Shown here piece by piece: positions 8,391 through 16,638 of a DNA stretch of 64,000 nucleotides. The stretch spans positions 62,001-126,000 of the forward strand of contig FMEL01000010.1 of assembly GCA_900066355.1 (NCBI GenBank), in the 5' to 3' direction. The position numbers were made by a program, and so were the translations under genes. How positions within the stretch are numbered: the stretch's first letter is position 1; the number at the start of each line of letters is the position of its first letter. The DNA comes from an uncultured Ruminococcus sp. Its GTDB lineage: Bacteria > Bacillota > Clostridia > Lachnospirales > Lachnospiraceae. The notes beneath the pieces are model-generated. The model worked only from the letters and a program-made list of their open reading frames with translations, ran no database searches and was not told the DNA's origin.

Positions 8391-9239
8391 TTGCACGATC
8401 TTGACCGTAACGAAGACCGTCTCAGAGGAACTTATGACTTTCCTTTTGAATTTCACCATATTGAATCGAACCATCCTCGCTATGTCATGTCTTACCACTG
8501 GCATGTCGAATATGAAATCATCCGAATCCTGAAAGGTTCGCTCACCGTCACTTTAAACGAAAAAAGCTTCATCGCGATGCCGGGGGATATCATTTTTGTG
8601 CACAGCGGCATCCTGCACAGCGGGATTCCTGATGATTGTGTCTACCAGTGTATTGTCTTTGACGGTAACTTCTTTTTGAAAAACAACTCGGCCTGTGCCG
8701 GATATATACAGAAAATCCTGCACCAGGAAATCATGATCTATCATCACTTTTCACCGAAGCATCCAGATATCTGTGATGTTGTAAACAGTCTTTTTGATGC
8801 GCTCTGGAAAAAGCCTGTCGGCTACGAAATGACCGTGATTGGACAATTTTACCACTTTTTCGGCCTTGTTTTTGGTAATCATTACTATCTTGAAAGTGTC
8901 ACACGTACAAGGCGGGATTACAAGAGAATCCTGCAGCTCAAACAGGTCCTGGATTTCATCGAACACAACTATGCTTCTCCGCTTACTTTGCAGCAGCTTT
9001 CTGCTTCTGTGTCGATGTCGCCAAAGTATTTCTGCAGGTTCTTTTCGGAAATGACGCACCAGACACCAATGGATTATCTGAATCACCAGCGAATCGAACA
9101 GGCATGCTACCAGCTCTCCACAACAGATGATTCAATCACAGAGATTGCCTACCGCAACGGTTTTAATGACCTGAGCTACTTTATCAGAACATTCAAAAAA
9201 TATAAGGGAATCACTCCCGGAAAATATAAGAAAGCATAA
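8391..9239 (+). CDS. AraC-family regulator with N-terminal cupin, likely of fucose genes
   Basis: The 282 residues comprise a cupin-like sensor (about 15-110; HWHVEYEI and LHSGIPDDC) and a C-terminal double helix-turn-helix (about 185-280) with the family signature FNDLSYFIRTFKKYKGITPGKYK. The start is a TTG at 8391 with AGGGAGG 9 bases upstream; no better ATG exists near it. It is divergent from fucI, so control of fucI by L-fucose or a related sugar is the natural inference. Rhamnose or arabinose sensing cannot be excluded. Confidence 0.88.
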   Translation: MHDLDRNEDRLRGTYDFPFEFHHIESNHPRYVMSYHWHVEYEIIRILKGSLTVTLNEKSFIAMPGDIIFVHSGILHSGIPDDCVYQCIVFDGNFFLKNNSACAGYIQKILHQEIMIYHHFSPKHPDICDVVNSLFDALWKKPVGYEMTVIGQFYHFFGLVFGNHYYLESVTRTRRDYKRILQLKQVLDFIEHNYASPLTLQQLSASVSMSPKYFCRFFSEMTHQTPMDYLNHQRIEQACYQLSTTDDSITEIAYRNGFNDLSYFIRTFKKYKGITPGKYKKA

Positions 9240-9281
9240 TCAGCGGACGCGCCACCGGCGCCTCCTCGATATGCAATGCAA

Positions 9282-9308
9282 AAAAGGGACCCCCGAAGGG
9301 GTCCTTTT
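9282..9308. terminator. Bidirectional terminator between araC and pduO
   Basis: AAAA plus GGGACCCC, a CGAA tetraloop, GGGGTCC and TTTT form a strong hairpin with A and T tracts on both sides, between two convergent genes. Confidence 0.9.
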
Positions 9309-10365
9309 AAAGTACTTCATTCAGTACAGATAATCCATATTCGGCAAGGCTGTGGTCTTCTTCACCGGTTCCACCGCTGATACCCAGGCCCCCGATAATC
9401 GTATCTCCAACTTTGAGCGGAACACCGCCTCCAAAGATTACGATCTTACCGTTATCCATCTTGTCTACACCATAGAATGTTCCACCCGGCTGCGCAAGTA
9501 CACTCAGCTCCTGCGTGGACATCTTGACTGCAACAGAAGTATATGCTTTCTTGGTTGCCACATCAAAGCTTACCAGAAAAGCTCCATCCATCACGTGTAC
9601 AGCAATCGGATTTCCATCCGGTCCACAGACTGCGATTACGGCCTTTTTGCCGCGGCGCTCTGCTTCCTGTTCAATCTTCTCGATCAGGCGTTTCGCGCTG
9701 TCCAGAGAAATTCTTCCCTGAATCCCCATTTTTCTGAGTATTTCCTGAATGACAGTCTCATTTACTGTACCTGTCTGATTTGTTTCCATGGTTCTGACCT
9801 CATCTTTTCCACCGTGCACAGCAATTTCTGCTGATTTTTCCACAACAGCAGATGCTTTTCCACTGTTTTTTGCATCGGCATATCTGGCAAGTGTATAAAG
9901 ATAATCTGCCAGACGGTTCATGTATTTTTTGGCCCCGTTATCTGCACCAAATTTGGCACTAACTGCAGCCAGTGCTCTCTCCGCGCGTCGTGCCACAGTT
10001 CTTGCCACATCTATCTCCGCCGACAGACGGCACTGCCCCGGAAGACGCATCTCCATACTGTGGGGAAAAAGTTCCTCAAGACGGGAGATTTCTTCTTCCA
10101 GGAGCTCTGTTTTGTCATCGTCTACCTTATATTCTCTGTTAAAAGGATCTGCCACTCCATCCATGATCATAAGCAAGGTCATCTGCACCTTCTCGAGCAT
10201 ACGGATCGTGTCCGTTTCATCGATCATCGTCTTGACAAGACCCAGATAGCTATTCAATTCATCAAGGTCCCCAAACAGCCGAACGCGGTCATCAGACTTT
10301 GAGACATTTTTTGTGTGGACAAGATTTGTTGTCCCCTTATCTCCATTTTTGCTGTAAATGTTCAT
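9307..10365 (-). CDS. pduO: PduO-type cob(I)alamin adenosyltransferase fused to GlcG/HbpS domain
   Basis: The 352-residue fusion matches PduO. Residues 1-165 hold the adenosyltransferase core (KNGDKGTTNLV, LDELNSYLG, RRAERAL and MNRLADYLYTLAR), which makes adenosylcobalamin from ATP and cob(I)alamin. Residues 215-352 form a GlcG/HbpS domain (FYGVDKMDNGKIVIFGGGVPL). The linker carries a short amphipathic stretch (ETVIQEILRKMGI, about 203-215) resembling encapsulation helices of this locus. It is the last gene of the microcompartment operon, 26 bp after pduQ. Its presence is odd because the diol dehydratase here is a B12-independent glycyl radical enzyme. Confidence 0.88.
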   Translation of the reverse strand: MNIYSKNGDKGTTNLVHTKNVSKSDDRVRLFGDLDELNSYLGLVKTMIDETDTIRMLEKVQMTLLMIMDGVADPFNREYKVDDDKTELLEEEISRLEELFPHSMEMRLPGQCRLSAEIDVARTVARRAERALAAVSAKFGADNGAKKYMNRLADYLYTLARYADAKNSGKASAVVEKSAEIAVHGGKDEVRTMETNQTGTVNETVIQEILRKMGIQGRISLDSAKRLIEKIEQEAERRGKKAVIAVCGPDGNPIAVHVMDGAFLVSFDVATKKAYTSVAVKMSTQELSVLAQPGGTFYGVDKMDNGKIVIFGGGVPLKVGDTIIGGLGISGGTGEEDHSLAEYGLSVLNEVL

Positions 10366-10391
10366 TCCGGCATCTCCTGCTCACCCGGTCC

Positions 10392-11543
10392 TTAGAAAGA
10401 CCAGAGTTTTTTGTAAATCTTCATAATATCCTCTTTTGTCGGGATTCTCGGATTGGTTGTTGTGCATGCATCCGCAAGCGCTGCATCTGCCATCTTGTCG
10501 ATTGCTCCGAAATATTCATCCGGGCTGATCGTTCCGATTTCCTGAATCGTCATCGGGATATTCATTTCTTTCTGCATAAACTGAATCCAGTTTACGAGAG
10601 AACGTACGCTCATCACCTGATTATAATTGCTCAGTCCCAGGATATGTGCGACGGATGCATATCTCTCTACGGAAGGAAGATATGTCTTCTGACTTCTGCT
10701 TCGTTTGTTGATATTCGCATTAAATTCTACAATGTGCGGCAGAAGCATTGCATTTGCACGTCCATGAGGAATATGGAACTGTGCACCGAGCTGATGCGCC
10801 ATACTGTGTGTGATTCCGAGGCCTGCTGTATTGAAGGAAAGACCTGCCAGACAGGATGCTACATGCATTTTCTGTCTTGCGTGCATATCACTTCCGTCAA
10901 GATAAGCTCTCAGGAGGAATACGCCACAGATTTCCATTGCTTTTTCAGCAAGTGCTGCTGAAAATTCATTATGATCGGTACTTACATAAGATTCCAGTGC
11001 ATGTGTAAAAACGTCCATACCTGTGTCAGCTGTGATAGTCGGAGGTACGCTTTTTACTAATTCTGCATCGAGAATTGCCTCATCTGCTGTCAGACTTGGT
11101 GAAATAAGTGGATATTTTACCTTGGCTTCGGTGTCGTTTACAACTGCAAAGGATGTAACCTCTGAACCTGTTCCGCTTGTTGTAGGAACGGCAATCAGAC
11201 CAACTTCACTGTAATGGTTGATCTTCAGTGCAAACTCACGAATTGCCTTGGAGGAATCGATAGCAGATCCACCGCCAACTGCAATAACTGCTTCCGGCTG
11301 ATAGCTTAAAAATTTCTTAACACCGTCTGCCACCTTATCTACTGGCGCATCCGGAACTACATTACTGAAAATGTCGTACTCAATGCCGCCCTTTGCCAAA
11401 GGCTCTGTAATCAGGTCAATCATTTTGCTCTGCACTACAAAAGGATCCGTAATGATGAGTACTCTCTTGTATGGTATCTCTCTCAGACGATCCAGAGCGT
11501 TGTCTCCAAAATGAATGACAGTTTTCATTCCAAAGGTCTTCAT
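10392..11543 (-). CDS. pduQ: Iron-dependent propanol dehydrogenase, PduQ-like
   Basis: A 383-residue group III alcohol dehydrogenase that would reduce propionaldehyde to 1-propanol inside the shell and regenerate NAD+ for PduP. It shows GGGSAIDSSKA (90-100) for NAD binding and metal ligands D177, H181, H246 and H260, spaced as in FucO (H to H 14 residues). AAGGAG lies 8 bases before the ATG. The lactaldehyde reductase FucO belongs to the same family, so activity on lactaldehyde is possible. The gene is 16 bp after the DeoR gene. Confidence 0.88.
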   Translation of the reverse strand: MKTFGMKTVIHFGDNALDRLREIPYKRVLIITDPFVVQSKMIDLITEPLAKGGIEYDIFSNVVPDAPVDKVADGVKKFLSYQPEAVIAVGGGSAIDSSKAIREFALKINHYSEVGLIAVPTTSGTGSEVTSFAVVNDTEAKVKYPLISPSLTADEAILDAELVKSVPPTITADTGMDVFTHALESYVSTDHNEFSAALAEKAMEICGVFLLRAYLDGSDMHARQKMHVASCLAGLSFNTAGLGITHSMAHQLGAQFHIPHGRANAMLLPHIVEFNANINKRSRSQKTYLPSVERYASVAHILGLSNYNQVMSVRSLVNWIQFMQKEMNIPMTIQEIGTISPDEYFGAIDKMADAALADACTTTNPRIPTKEDIMKIYKKLWSF

Positions 11544-11559
11544 ATCTGTTGCTCCTTTT

Positions 11560-12333
11560 CTATGACTGCATACCCGGATAACGGCACTTCACACCTTCAT
11601 CGGCAAAATGTGCCAGCCATTTATCTGATGGCTTCCGATCGGTCACAATCACATCTATATCCCGCAGTTTTCCCGCAACGGAAAATGCGGTCTGATCAAA
11701 TTTTGTACTGTCTACTACCAGAATCTTCTCACGGCCGGATGCGATCATTGCCTTCTTGGTTGTTCCAAATGCTTCCTGTGACTCCATGATTCCCCATTCA
11801 TGATCCAGCGCTTTGCAAGAGATAATTACCTTATCTACAAAATAGGATCGGATTGCTTCCTCAGTTCTGGAACCGAGGAAAGCAAGATATCCTTCTTTCA
11901 TAACACCACCAGTGGAAATAATATTCCAGCCGGAAACATCTGATAATTCAAGAAGGATCTCCATGGAATTTGTGATCACGGTCAGGCGTTCTTTTTCTTT
12001 GAGCGCTTTGGCAACAAAAACTGCTGTCGTACTCGCATCAAGGAAAATATGGTCGCCTTCTTTTACAAGGGAGGCTGCAAGTTCAGCCATCTTCTGTTTA
12101 CCGCTTACATTCTGGTTCTTTCGAATATTAAAGGGCAAGTCAATACTTACATCCTCTTTTATGACAGCACCACCGTAACTTTTGGTTGCAAGTCCTTCTT
12201 TTTCGAGCTTGTCCAGATCACGGCGGATCGTTTCTTCAGAAACTTCATACAGTTGGCTGAGTTCACTTACAACGACTCTTTTTTCTGTCTGTAATTTCTC
12301 AAGAATTAAATTCCGTCTTTCTAATGCCAGCAT
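11560..12333 (-). CDS. DeoR/GlpR-family regulator of the microcompartment locus
   Basis: The 257 residues have the DeoR helix-turn-helix (residues 6-57, VVVSELSQLYEVSEETIRRD) and the sugar-phosphate-binding sensor domain (DEGDHIFLDAS-like DHIFLDASTTA, GGV, VDSTKF). Such proteins usually repress and respond to a phosphorylated sugar; fuculose-1-phosphate is a reasonable candidate here. The gene lies inside the operon between the BMC-T and pduQ genes. Matching A/C-rich repeats upstream of both promoters (20324-20373, 23821-23905) are likely binding sites. Confidence 0.88.
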   Translation of the reverse strand: MLALERRNLILEKLQTEKRVVVSELSQLYEVSEETIRRDLDKLEKEGLATKSYGGAVIKEDVSIDLPFNIRKNQNVSGKQKMAELAASLVKEGDHIFLDASTTAVFVAKALKEKERLTVITNSMEILLELSDVSGWNIISTGGVMKEGYLAFLGSRTEEAIRSYFVDKVIISCKALDHEWGIMESQEAFGTTKKAMIASGREKILVVDSTKFDQTAFSVAGKLRDIDVIVTDRKPSDKWLAHFADEGVKCRYPGMQS

Positions 12334-12367
12334 TTACTTTGCCCCCTTTTGAGAACATTTATTTTAA

Positions 12368-12916
12368 TTAAAGAATAGAATCGATCATTCTCTGATCCGG
12401 ATGAGCGATTACTGAGGAATCCAGATACATTCCCTTGGATGCAACAAGATTCTTAGCTTTCTCAATAGAAGCTTCTACTGCAGAAACCTCACCGGTAAGA
12501 AGCATGTAGGATTTTCCACACATACCTTTTGCAATACGTAATTCGATAACGTCTACGATTGCTGTTTTTGCTGCCTGGTCTGCTGCTTCGATGATAGAGG
12601 CAGCATCATATGTCTCAAGGATTCCCAGAGCACTGATTCCTTCAATCTGAGTTGTTCCGTACATAGCCGGGAACAGGGACTCATGAGGATTACCAAGTAC
12701 AAAGCTGTCGATACATTTGTCCTCGTAAGTAGTTACTGCTGCGTCAACAGCGGCTTTTACTGCACTTAAATCGCCTGTGATAATTGCAATATATTTGCCC
12801 GGACATACGGTCTGTGCCTCGACAATCTCGACCTCAGATGTCTTTACCATGGCATCTGCTGCTGTGATACCTGTGGCAGTCGTTTTAAATTCAATCATTC
12901 CGATTGCTTTACTCAT
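12368..12916 (-). CDS. pduT: BMC-T tandem-domain shell protein, PduT-like
   Basis: The 182-residue protein contains two BMC domains (about 4-90 and 95-182) and would form a pseudohexameric trimer facet. C38 within VCPGKY matches the Cys38 that ligates the pore [4Fe-4S] cluster in PduT, suggesting electron passage across the shell. PduS, its known partner, is encoded just upstream. The start at 12916 is set by AAAGGACG 8 bases away; a longer frame begins inside pduS. Confidence 0.9.
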   Translation of the reverse strand: MSKAIGMIEFKTTATGITAADAMVKTSEVEIVEAQTVCPGKYIAIITGDLSAVKAAVDAAVTTYEDKCIDSFVLGNPHESLFPAMYGTTQIEGISALGILETYDAASIIEAADQAAKTAIVDVIELRIAKGMCGKSYMLLTGEVSAVEASIEKAKNLVASKGMYLDSSVIAHPDQRMIDSIL

Positions 12917-12932
12917 TTTCTGCACGTCCTTT

Positions 12933-14261
12933 CTACTTTGCTGCAATTATGATGTGGCGGTCTGTTACTTCTGTTACTTTACCGGAGATACTTGCATGAA
13001 TGCTTACGCTTAATCCGTCAGCATGCTGCGCGATCATCTGGCCTTTTGTTACCATATCGCCTGTCTTCACAATTGCCTGTGCCGGTGCGCCGATATGCTG
13101 GCTTAAAAGGATCTTAACCTTGGATGCCGGAACAACGTTCTCGTCCATCGGTGCGTCCTTATCATATTTGGTCAATCCCAAACGTGCCATCAGTCGTTCT
13201 TCCGGAACCTTACGATATTCTCTTGAAGGCTGTACCGGAACCGGCTGTACTCCCTGAGGAGGTCTGATACCTGCTTTACGAAGTCCGCCCTTCATATCTG
13301 CGAGAAGTGTTCTCGGAGCAAGACTCTGTGGGCATGCATACATCTCACATACACCGCAGGAACTGCAGAATGCGGAATCGATATATGGATTCACATCTCT
13401 GAAATCACCAGCAGATGCTGCTCTCATAAAGCGGGCCGGATCGATCGGATGTCCGAGGTTATGTCTCGGGCAGAGGTCCGTACAGGTGTTACACTGGCAG
13501 CAGATAGATGCTGCACGTTTTAAATCGATTGCAGATGTTCTCTGTTTCTTCATAACAATCTGATGATCTCTTGGAAGAACCAGAACTGCGTTTGTTGTTT
13601 TGGTAACCGGATCTGAACCGTTACCGATGCGTCCCATCATCGGGCCGCCTACAAAGTAAACAGGATCTTTGGTTGTAATGTTACCGGCCTGTGCTACTAC
13701 TTCATCCAAAGTACAGCCCAGCGGAACTTTTACTGTTACCGGATTTTCAACTTCTGCTACAACGGAAACATATTTTTCTGTAACAGGCTTCTGTGCTTCC
13801 ATTGCCTGATATACGTTGTAAATAGTCTCTACGTTGAATACAATGACGCCCTGCTCAATCGGCAGTCCGCCAGGTCTGCAGACACGTCCGGTAGCTTCAT
13901 AGATCAGCACAACTTCGTCACCCATCGGGTACACTTCATCAAGAAGATGAATCTTCAGACCAGGGAATTCTTCAATGTTCTGCTGCAGTGCTTTGATCGT
14001 CTGTACATATGATTTCTTGATTCCGATGATTGCCTGTGAAGCACCAACGGTCTCCATAACCATGTGGAATGTCTTCATGATCTCATATGCATGCTTCTCA
14101 AGTAACTGTCTGTGAAGTTTCAGCAATGGTTCACATTCTGCACAGTTCAGAAGAATTGTGTCAGCTTTGTCTGTAAGCTTGGCATATGACGGGAATCCGG
14201 CACCACCTGCACCTACAACACCATTGTCCTGCATAATTTTCTGTAAATCTTTGATTTCCAT
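12933..14261 (-). CDS. pduS: PduS-like RnfC-type flavin/Fe-S oxidoreductase
   Basis: The 442 residues carry a GAGGAGFPSYAKL nucleotide/flavin motif (17-29), a Rossmann-type SLBB region, and two [4Fe-4S] motifs: C254/C257/C260/C264 and C299/C302/C305/C310. A C-terminal barrel-sandwich segment follows (ILLSQHIGAPAQAIV). In the Pdu system PduS reduces cobalamin for PduO and contacts the PduT shell protein. Here it may move electrons between NADH and the lumen. The start at 14261 follows the EutN stop by a few bases, with GGAG 7 bases before it; translational coupling is likely. Confidence 0.88.
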   Translation of the reverse strand: MEIKDLQKIMQDNGVVGAGGAGFPSYAKLTDKADTILLNCAECEPLLKLHRQLLEKHAYEIMKTFHMVMETVGASQAIIGIKKSYVQTIKALQQNIEEFPGLKIHLLDEVYPMGDEVVLIYEATGRVCRPGGLPIEQGVIVFNVETIYNVYQAMEAQKPVTEKYVSVVAEVENPVTVKVPLGCTLDEVVAQAGNITTKDPVYFVGGPMMGRIGNGSDPVTKTTNAVLVLPRDHQIVMKKQRTSAIDLKRAASICCQCNTCTDLCPRHNLGHPIDPARFMRAASAGDFRDVNPYIDSAFCSSCGVCEMYACPQSLAPRTLLADMKGGLRKAGIRPPQGVQPVPVQPSREYRKVPEERLMARLGLTKYDKDAPMDENVVPASKVKILLSQHIGAPAQAIVKTGDMVTKGQMIAQHADGLSVSIHASISGKVTEVTDRHIIIAAK

Positions 14262-14265
14262 GGCG

Positions 14266-14532
14266 TTACTCCAATCCTGCACCATCATCGACGATACCGA
14301 CTATTGCCGCATCGATCGGTGCTGTTTCTTCGCCGCAGCCGATTCTGGCCGCGCTTCCTTGTGCCACCAACACATATTCCCCGATACCTGCACCGATGAT
14401 ATCGATTGCAACGATCTGGGATAAGTCAGTTTTCATATGATGCACCGGCTCCACGATCATGAATTTCTGTCCTATCAACTTATCACTTTTACGAGTGGAA
14501 ACAATGCTTCCAACTACTTTACCTACTATCAT
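14266..14532 (-). CDS. pduN: BMC-P vertex protein (EutN/CcmL/PduN family)
   Basis: At 88 residues it is the usual size of the pentameric vertex protein that closes the icosahedral shell. It begins MIVGKVVGSIVSTRK, contains the LVAQGSAARIG segment and ends with VGIVDDGAGLE, all typical of EutN/CcmL. It is the only pentamer gene in the locus. A hairpin separates it from pduL. Confidence 0.92.
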   Translation of the reverse strand: MIVGKVVGSIVSTRKSDKLIGQKFMIVEPVHHMKTDLSQIVAIDIIGAGIGEYVLVAQGSAARIGCGEETAPIDAAIVGIVDDGAGLE

Positions 14533-14566
14533 GTGTGTGCCTCCGCATTATCATTTAACCCCTAAT

Positions 14567-14588
14567 GCCGGTGACTTTCGCCACCGGC
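14567..14588. other. Intercistronic hairpin between pduL and pduN
   Basis: A GCCGGTG...CACCGGC stem lies in the 72-bp gap. There is no U-tract on the minus strand, so it is more likely an mRNA processing or stability element than a terminator. Confidence 0.5.
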
Positions 14589-14604
14589 TGATTCAGAGGG
14601 ATAT

Positions 14605-15249
14605 TTATTTTATGATGGTAACTGTATTGCCTGTGGCAATCTTTGCTGCATTTGCTTCATCTGTATCAATGTGCATTTCCAGTGTAAAGCTGTCGTCTAC
14701 ACGGATAGCAACCTGATTAAAGATAGTTCCACGCTCGTTATCTGCCTTAACAGAAACGATATCACCGTTTTTGACACCGGCTGCCTGCGCATCTGCCGGA
14801 GACATGTGAATGTGACGCATAGCCACGATACATCCCTCTTTCAGATAGATGGCGCCTTTCGGTCCGACGATTGCGATCGGTGCACTTCCTGCAATATCAC
14901 CGGACATACGAACCGGAACATTCATGCCAAGTTTGATGGCATCTGTAGCAGATACCTCAACCTGTGTTGCACTGCGGACAGGTCCGAGAACGCGAACATT
15001 CTCGATCGCACGAAGTTTCAGGCCGATGATGGTAACAGTTTCGTTTGATGCAAACTGTCCGCCCATCAGGTCTTTTTTCTTTGTAAGCTGATAACCTGGT
15101 CCAAATAATGTTTCTACGTGTTCCTGTGTCAGATGAACATGTCTTGCAGATACTCCGATTGGAACCATGAAGCCGTTTCCTTTTTCTTCATTCTGATTAA
15201 TGGCATCGATAACCATTTTTGTAATCAGTTCAATGTTTTTTGATTCCAA
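14605..15249 (-). CDS. pduL: Phosphate propanoyltransferase PduL
   Basis: The 214-residue enzyme converts propionyl-CoA and phosphate to propionyl-phosphate and CoA, recycling CoA in the lumen. It shows the two beta-barrel halves and zinc-binding His motifs of the family: ARHVHL (H37, H39), MRHIHMSPADA and LEMHIDTDEA. The first ~20 residues (NIELITKMVIDAINQ) form an amphipathic helix followed by a Gly-containing linker, as expected for an encapsulation peptide. It lies between shell genes. No propionate kinase (PduW) is in the window, so a housekeeping acetate kinase probably finishes the pathway. Confidence 0.93.
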   Translation of the reverse strand: MESKNIELITKMVIDAINQNEEKGNGFMVPIGVSARHVHLTQEHVETLFGPGYQLTKKKDLMGGQFASNETVTIIGLKLRAIENVRVLGPVRSATQVEVSATDAIKLGMNVPVRMSGDIAGSAPIAIVGPKGAIYLKEGCIVAMRHIHMSPADAQAAGVKNGDIVSVKADNERGTIFNQVAIRVDDSFTLEMHIDTDEANAAKIATGNTVTIIK

Positions 15250-15298
15250 GAATACACCTGCTTTCTTCCATTTGCCGGAATAAATTTATGTAATAAAA

Positions 15299-15577
15299 TT
15301 ATTTCAGAACCGGAAGAATTTTTTCTACGTCTGTGTGTGGTCTCGGGATTACGTGTGTAGCTACGAGCTCACCAAGTCTGGATGCTGCTGCGCTTCCGCT
15401 TTCTACTGCAGATTTAACAGCTCCTACATCTCCACGAACCATAACTGTTACCAGTCCGGATCCGATTTTTTCTGTTCCAACAAGTGCTACGTTAGCTGCT
15501 TTGCACATCTGGTCTGCTGCTTCGATTGCTGCTGTAAGTCCTCTGGTTTCTACCATTCCTAAAGCTTCCTGTGTCAT
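15299..15577 (-). CDS. BMC-H hexameric shell protein, PduA-like (copy 1)
   Basis: A 92-residue single BMC domain with the canonical start EALGMVETRGLTAAIEAAD, the KIGSG pore loop region and the RPH motif near the end. It would form the hexameric facets with small polar pores. It is about 91% identical to the protein at 15958-16236, with a different BMC-H gene between them. Confidence 0.93.
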   Translation of the reverse strand: MTQEALGMVETRGLTAAIEAADQMCKAANVALVGTEKIGSGLVTVMVRGDVGAVKSAVESGSAAASRLGELVATHVIPRPHTDVEKILPVLK

Positions 15578-15612
15578 GATTTTTTCCTCCTTGTGGATAA
15601 AATGAAAATTGA

Positions 15613-15930
15613 TTATTTATTGTCTGGTTTTGTTTCGTCTGTTTTTTTCTTCCAACGGCTTGCACTTAACTCCACGAGTTTGACAATTTCCTCGTGTGGC
15701 CGTGCAATCACTGCATAACTCGCCGGTTTCTTAATAGCGTTTGCAACAGCAGCTTCAACGGCTTCGTTGACTGCTGATACATCGCCTTCTACAATAAGAG
15801 TGACAAGTCGTCCGCCCAGCTTACGTTCCCATGACGCCAGCTCAACGTCTGCAGTTTTGCACATGATATCGAGCGCATTGATCGCAGCTACGACACCAGT
15901 GATCTCTATAAAACCATATGCTTTACTCAT
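15613..15930 (-). CDS. BMC-H shell protein with charged C-terminal tail
   Basis: A 105-residue BMC-domain protein, more divergent than its neighbours (AYGFIEITGVVAAINALDIM). KLGGR replaces the usual KIGSG pore segment. A Lys/Asp-rich tail (WKKKTDETKPDNK) extends past the domain. It probably forms a minor facet with different pore character. It lies between the twin PduA-like genes. Confidence 0.9.
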   Translation of the reverse strand: MSKAYGFIEITGVVAAINALDIMCKTADVELASWERKLGGRLVTLIVEGDVSAVNEAVEAAVANAIKKPASYAVIARPHEEIVKLVELSASRWKKKTDETKPDNK

Positions 15931-15957
15931 GAGCGAACTCCTTTAATGCTGGATGCA

Positions 15958-16236
15958 TTATTTTATTGTAGGAAGAATTTTTTCTACATCATTGTGTGGT
16001 CTCGGAATTACGTGTGTTGCAACAAGCTCACCAAGTCTGGATGCTGCTGCGCTGCCGCTCTCTACTGCTGCTTTAACTGCTCCGACATCACCGCGAACCA
16101 TAACTGTTACCAGTCCGGATCCGATTTTCTCTGTTCCTACCAGTGCTACTTCTGCTGCTTTTGTCATTGCATCTGCTGCTTCGATTGCTGCTGTCAGTCC
16201 TCTGGTCTCTACCATTCCTAAAGCTTCCTGTGCCAT
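15958..16236 (-). CDS. BMC-H hexameric shell protein, PduA-like (copy 2)
   Basis: A 92-residue PduA-like shell protein, nearly identical to the 15299-15577 product and differing mainly around residues 23-29. The start at 16236 is chosen because AGGAGG lies 8 bases upstream; the open frame extends seven codons further over that ribosome site. Confidence 0.93.
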   Translation of the reverse strand: MAQEALGMVETRGLTAAIEAADAMTKAAEVALVGTEKIGSGLVTVMVRGDVGAVKAAVESGSAAASRLGELVATHVIPRPHNDVEKILPTIK

Positions 16237-16298
16237 TGTTTCTTCCTCCTGAATCATTGTTTATACTTGTTCAAATATTCATACCGGGATATCAGCCA

Positions 16299-16613
16299 TC
16301 AGCTTTTATCCAGGGCGCTGATTTTCAGCATCTTTACCGTATCCTCTGTCGGATTTGGTATTACGTAGTGCTGCACTACACCAGTTCTCCGGTTTGCTTC
16401 TGCCATTCCTGCTTCCACAGCGGCGGTAACGTCCTCGACGCTTCCGCGGAATTTGATGCATACCAGAAGCGGTACTGGCAGGCTGTCTGCGTTTGCAGGC
16501 TTGTTCTTGTCGAACACCTCCAGGCGGACATTTGCCGCCTTACAACCGGCATCTGCCGCTACAAAGGCTGTCGCCAGCCCGAACACTTCCAAAATTCCTA
16601 CAGCTTCTGCCAT
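16299..16613 (-). CDS. BMC-H shell protein, divergent
   Basis: A 104-residue BMC domain (AVGILEVFGLATAFVAADAGCKAA). A longer central loop (DKNKPANADSLPVPLLV) replaces the usual pore strand connection, so its pore should differ from the PduA-like twins. It is the first shell gene of the operon, just after the zinc alcohol dehydrogenase. Confidence 0.88.
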   Translation of the reverse strand: MAEAVGILEVFGLATAFVAADAGCKAANVRLEVFDKNKPANADSLPVPLLVCIKFRGSVEDVTAAVEAGMAEANRRTGVVQHYVIPNPTEDTVKMLKISALDKS

Positions 16614-16638
16614 TTTGCCTCTCCTTTATATTTCCGGA

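Noticed and set aside
12917..12946. Longer N-terminus for the BMC-T protein
   Set aside because: The ribosome site is placed for the Met at 12916, and canonical BMC-T proteins start there with C38 in register.
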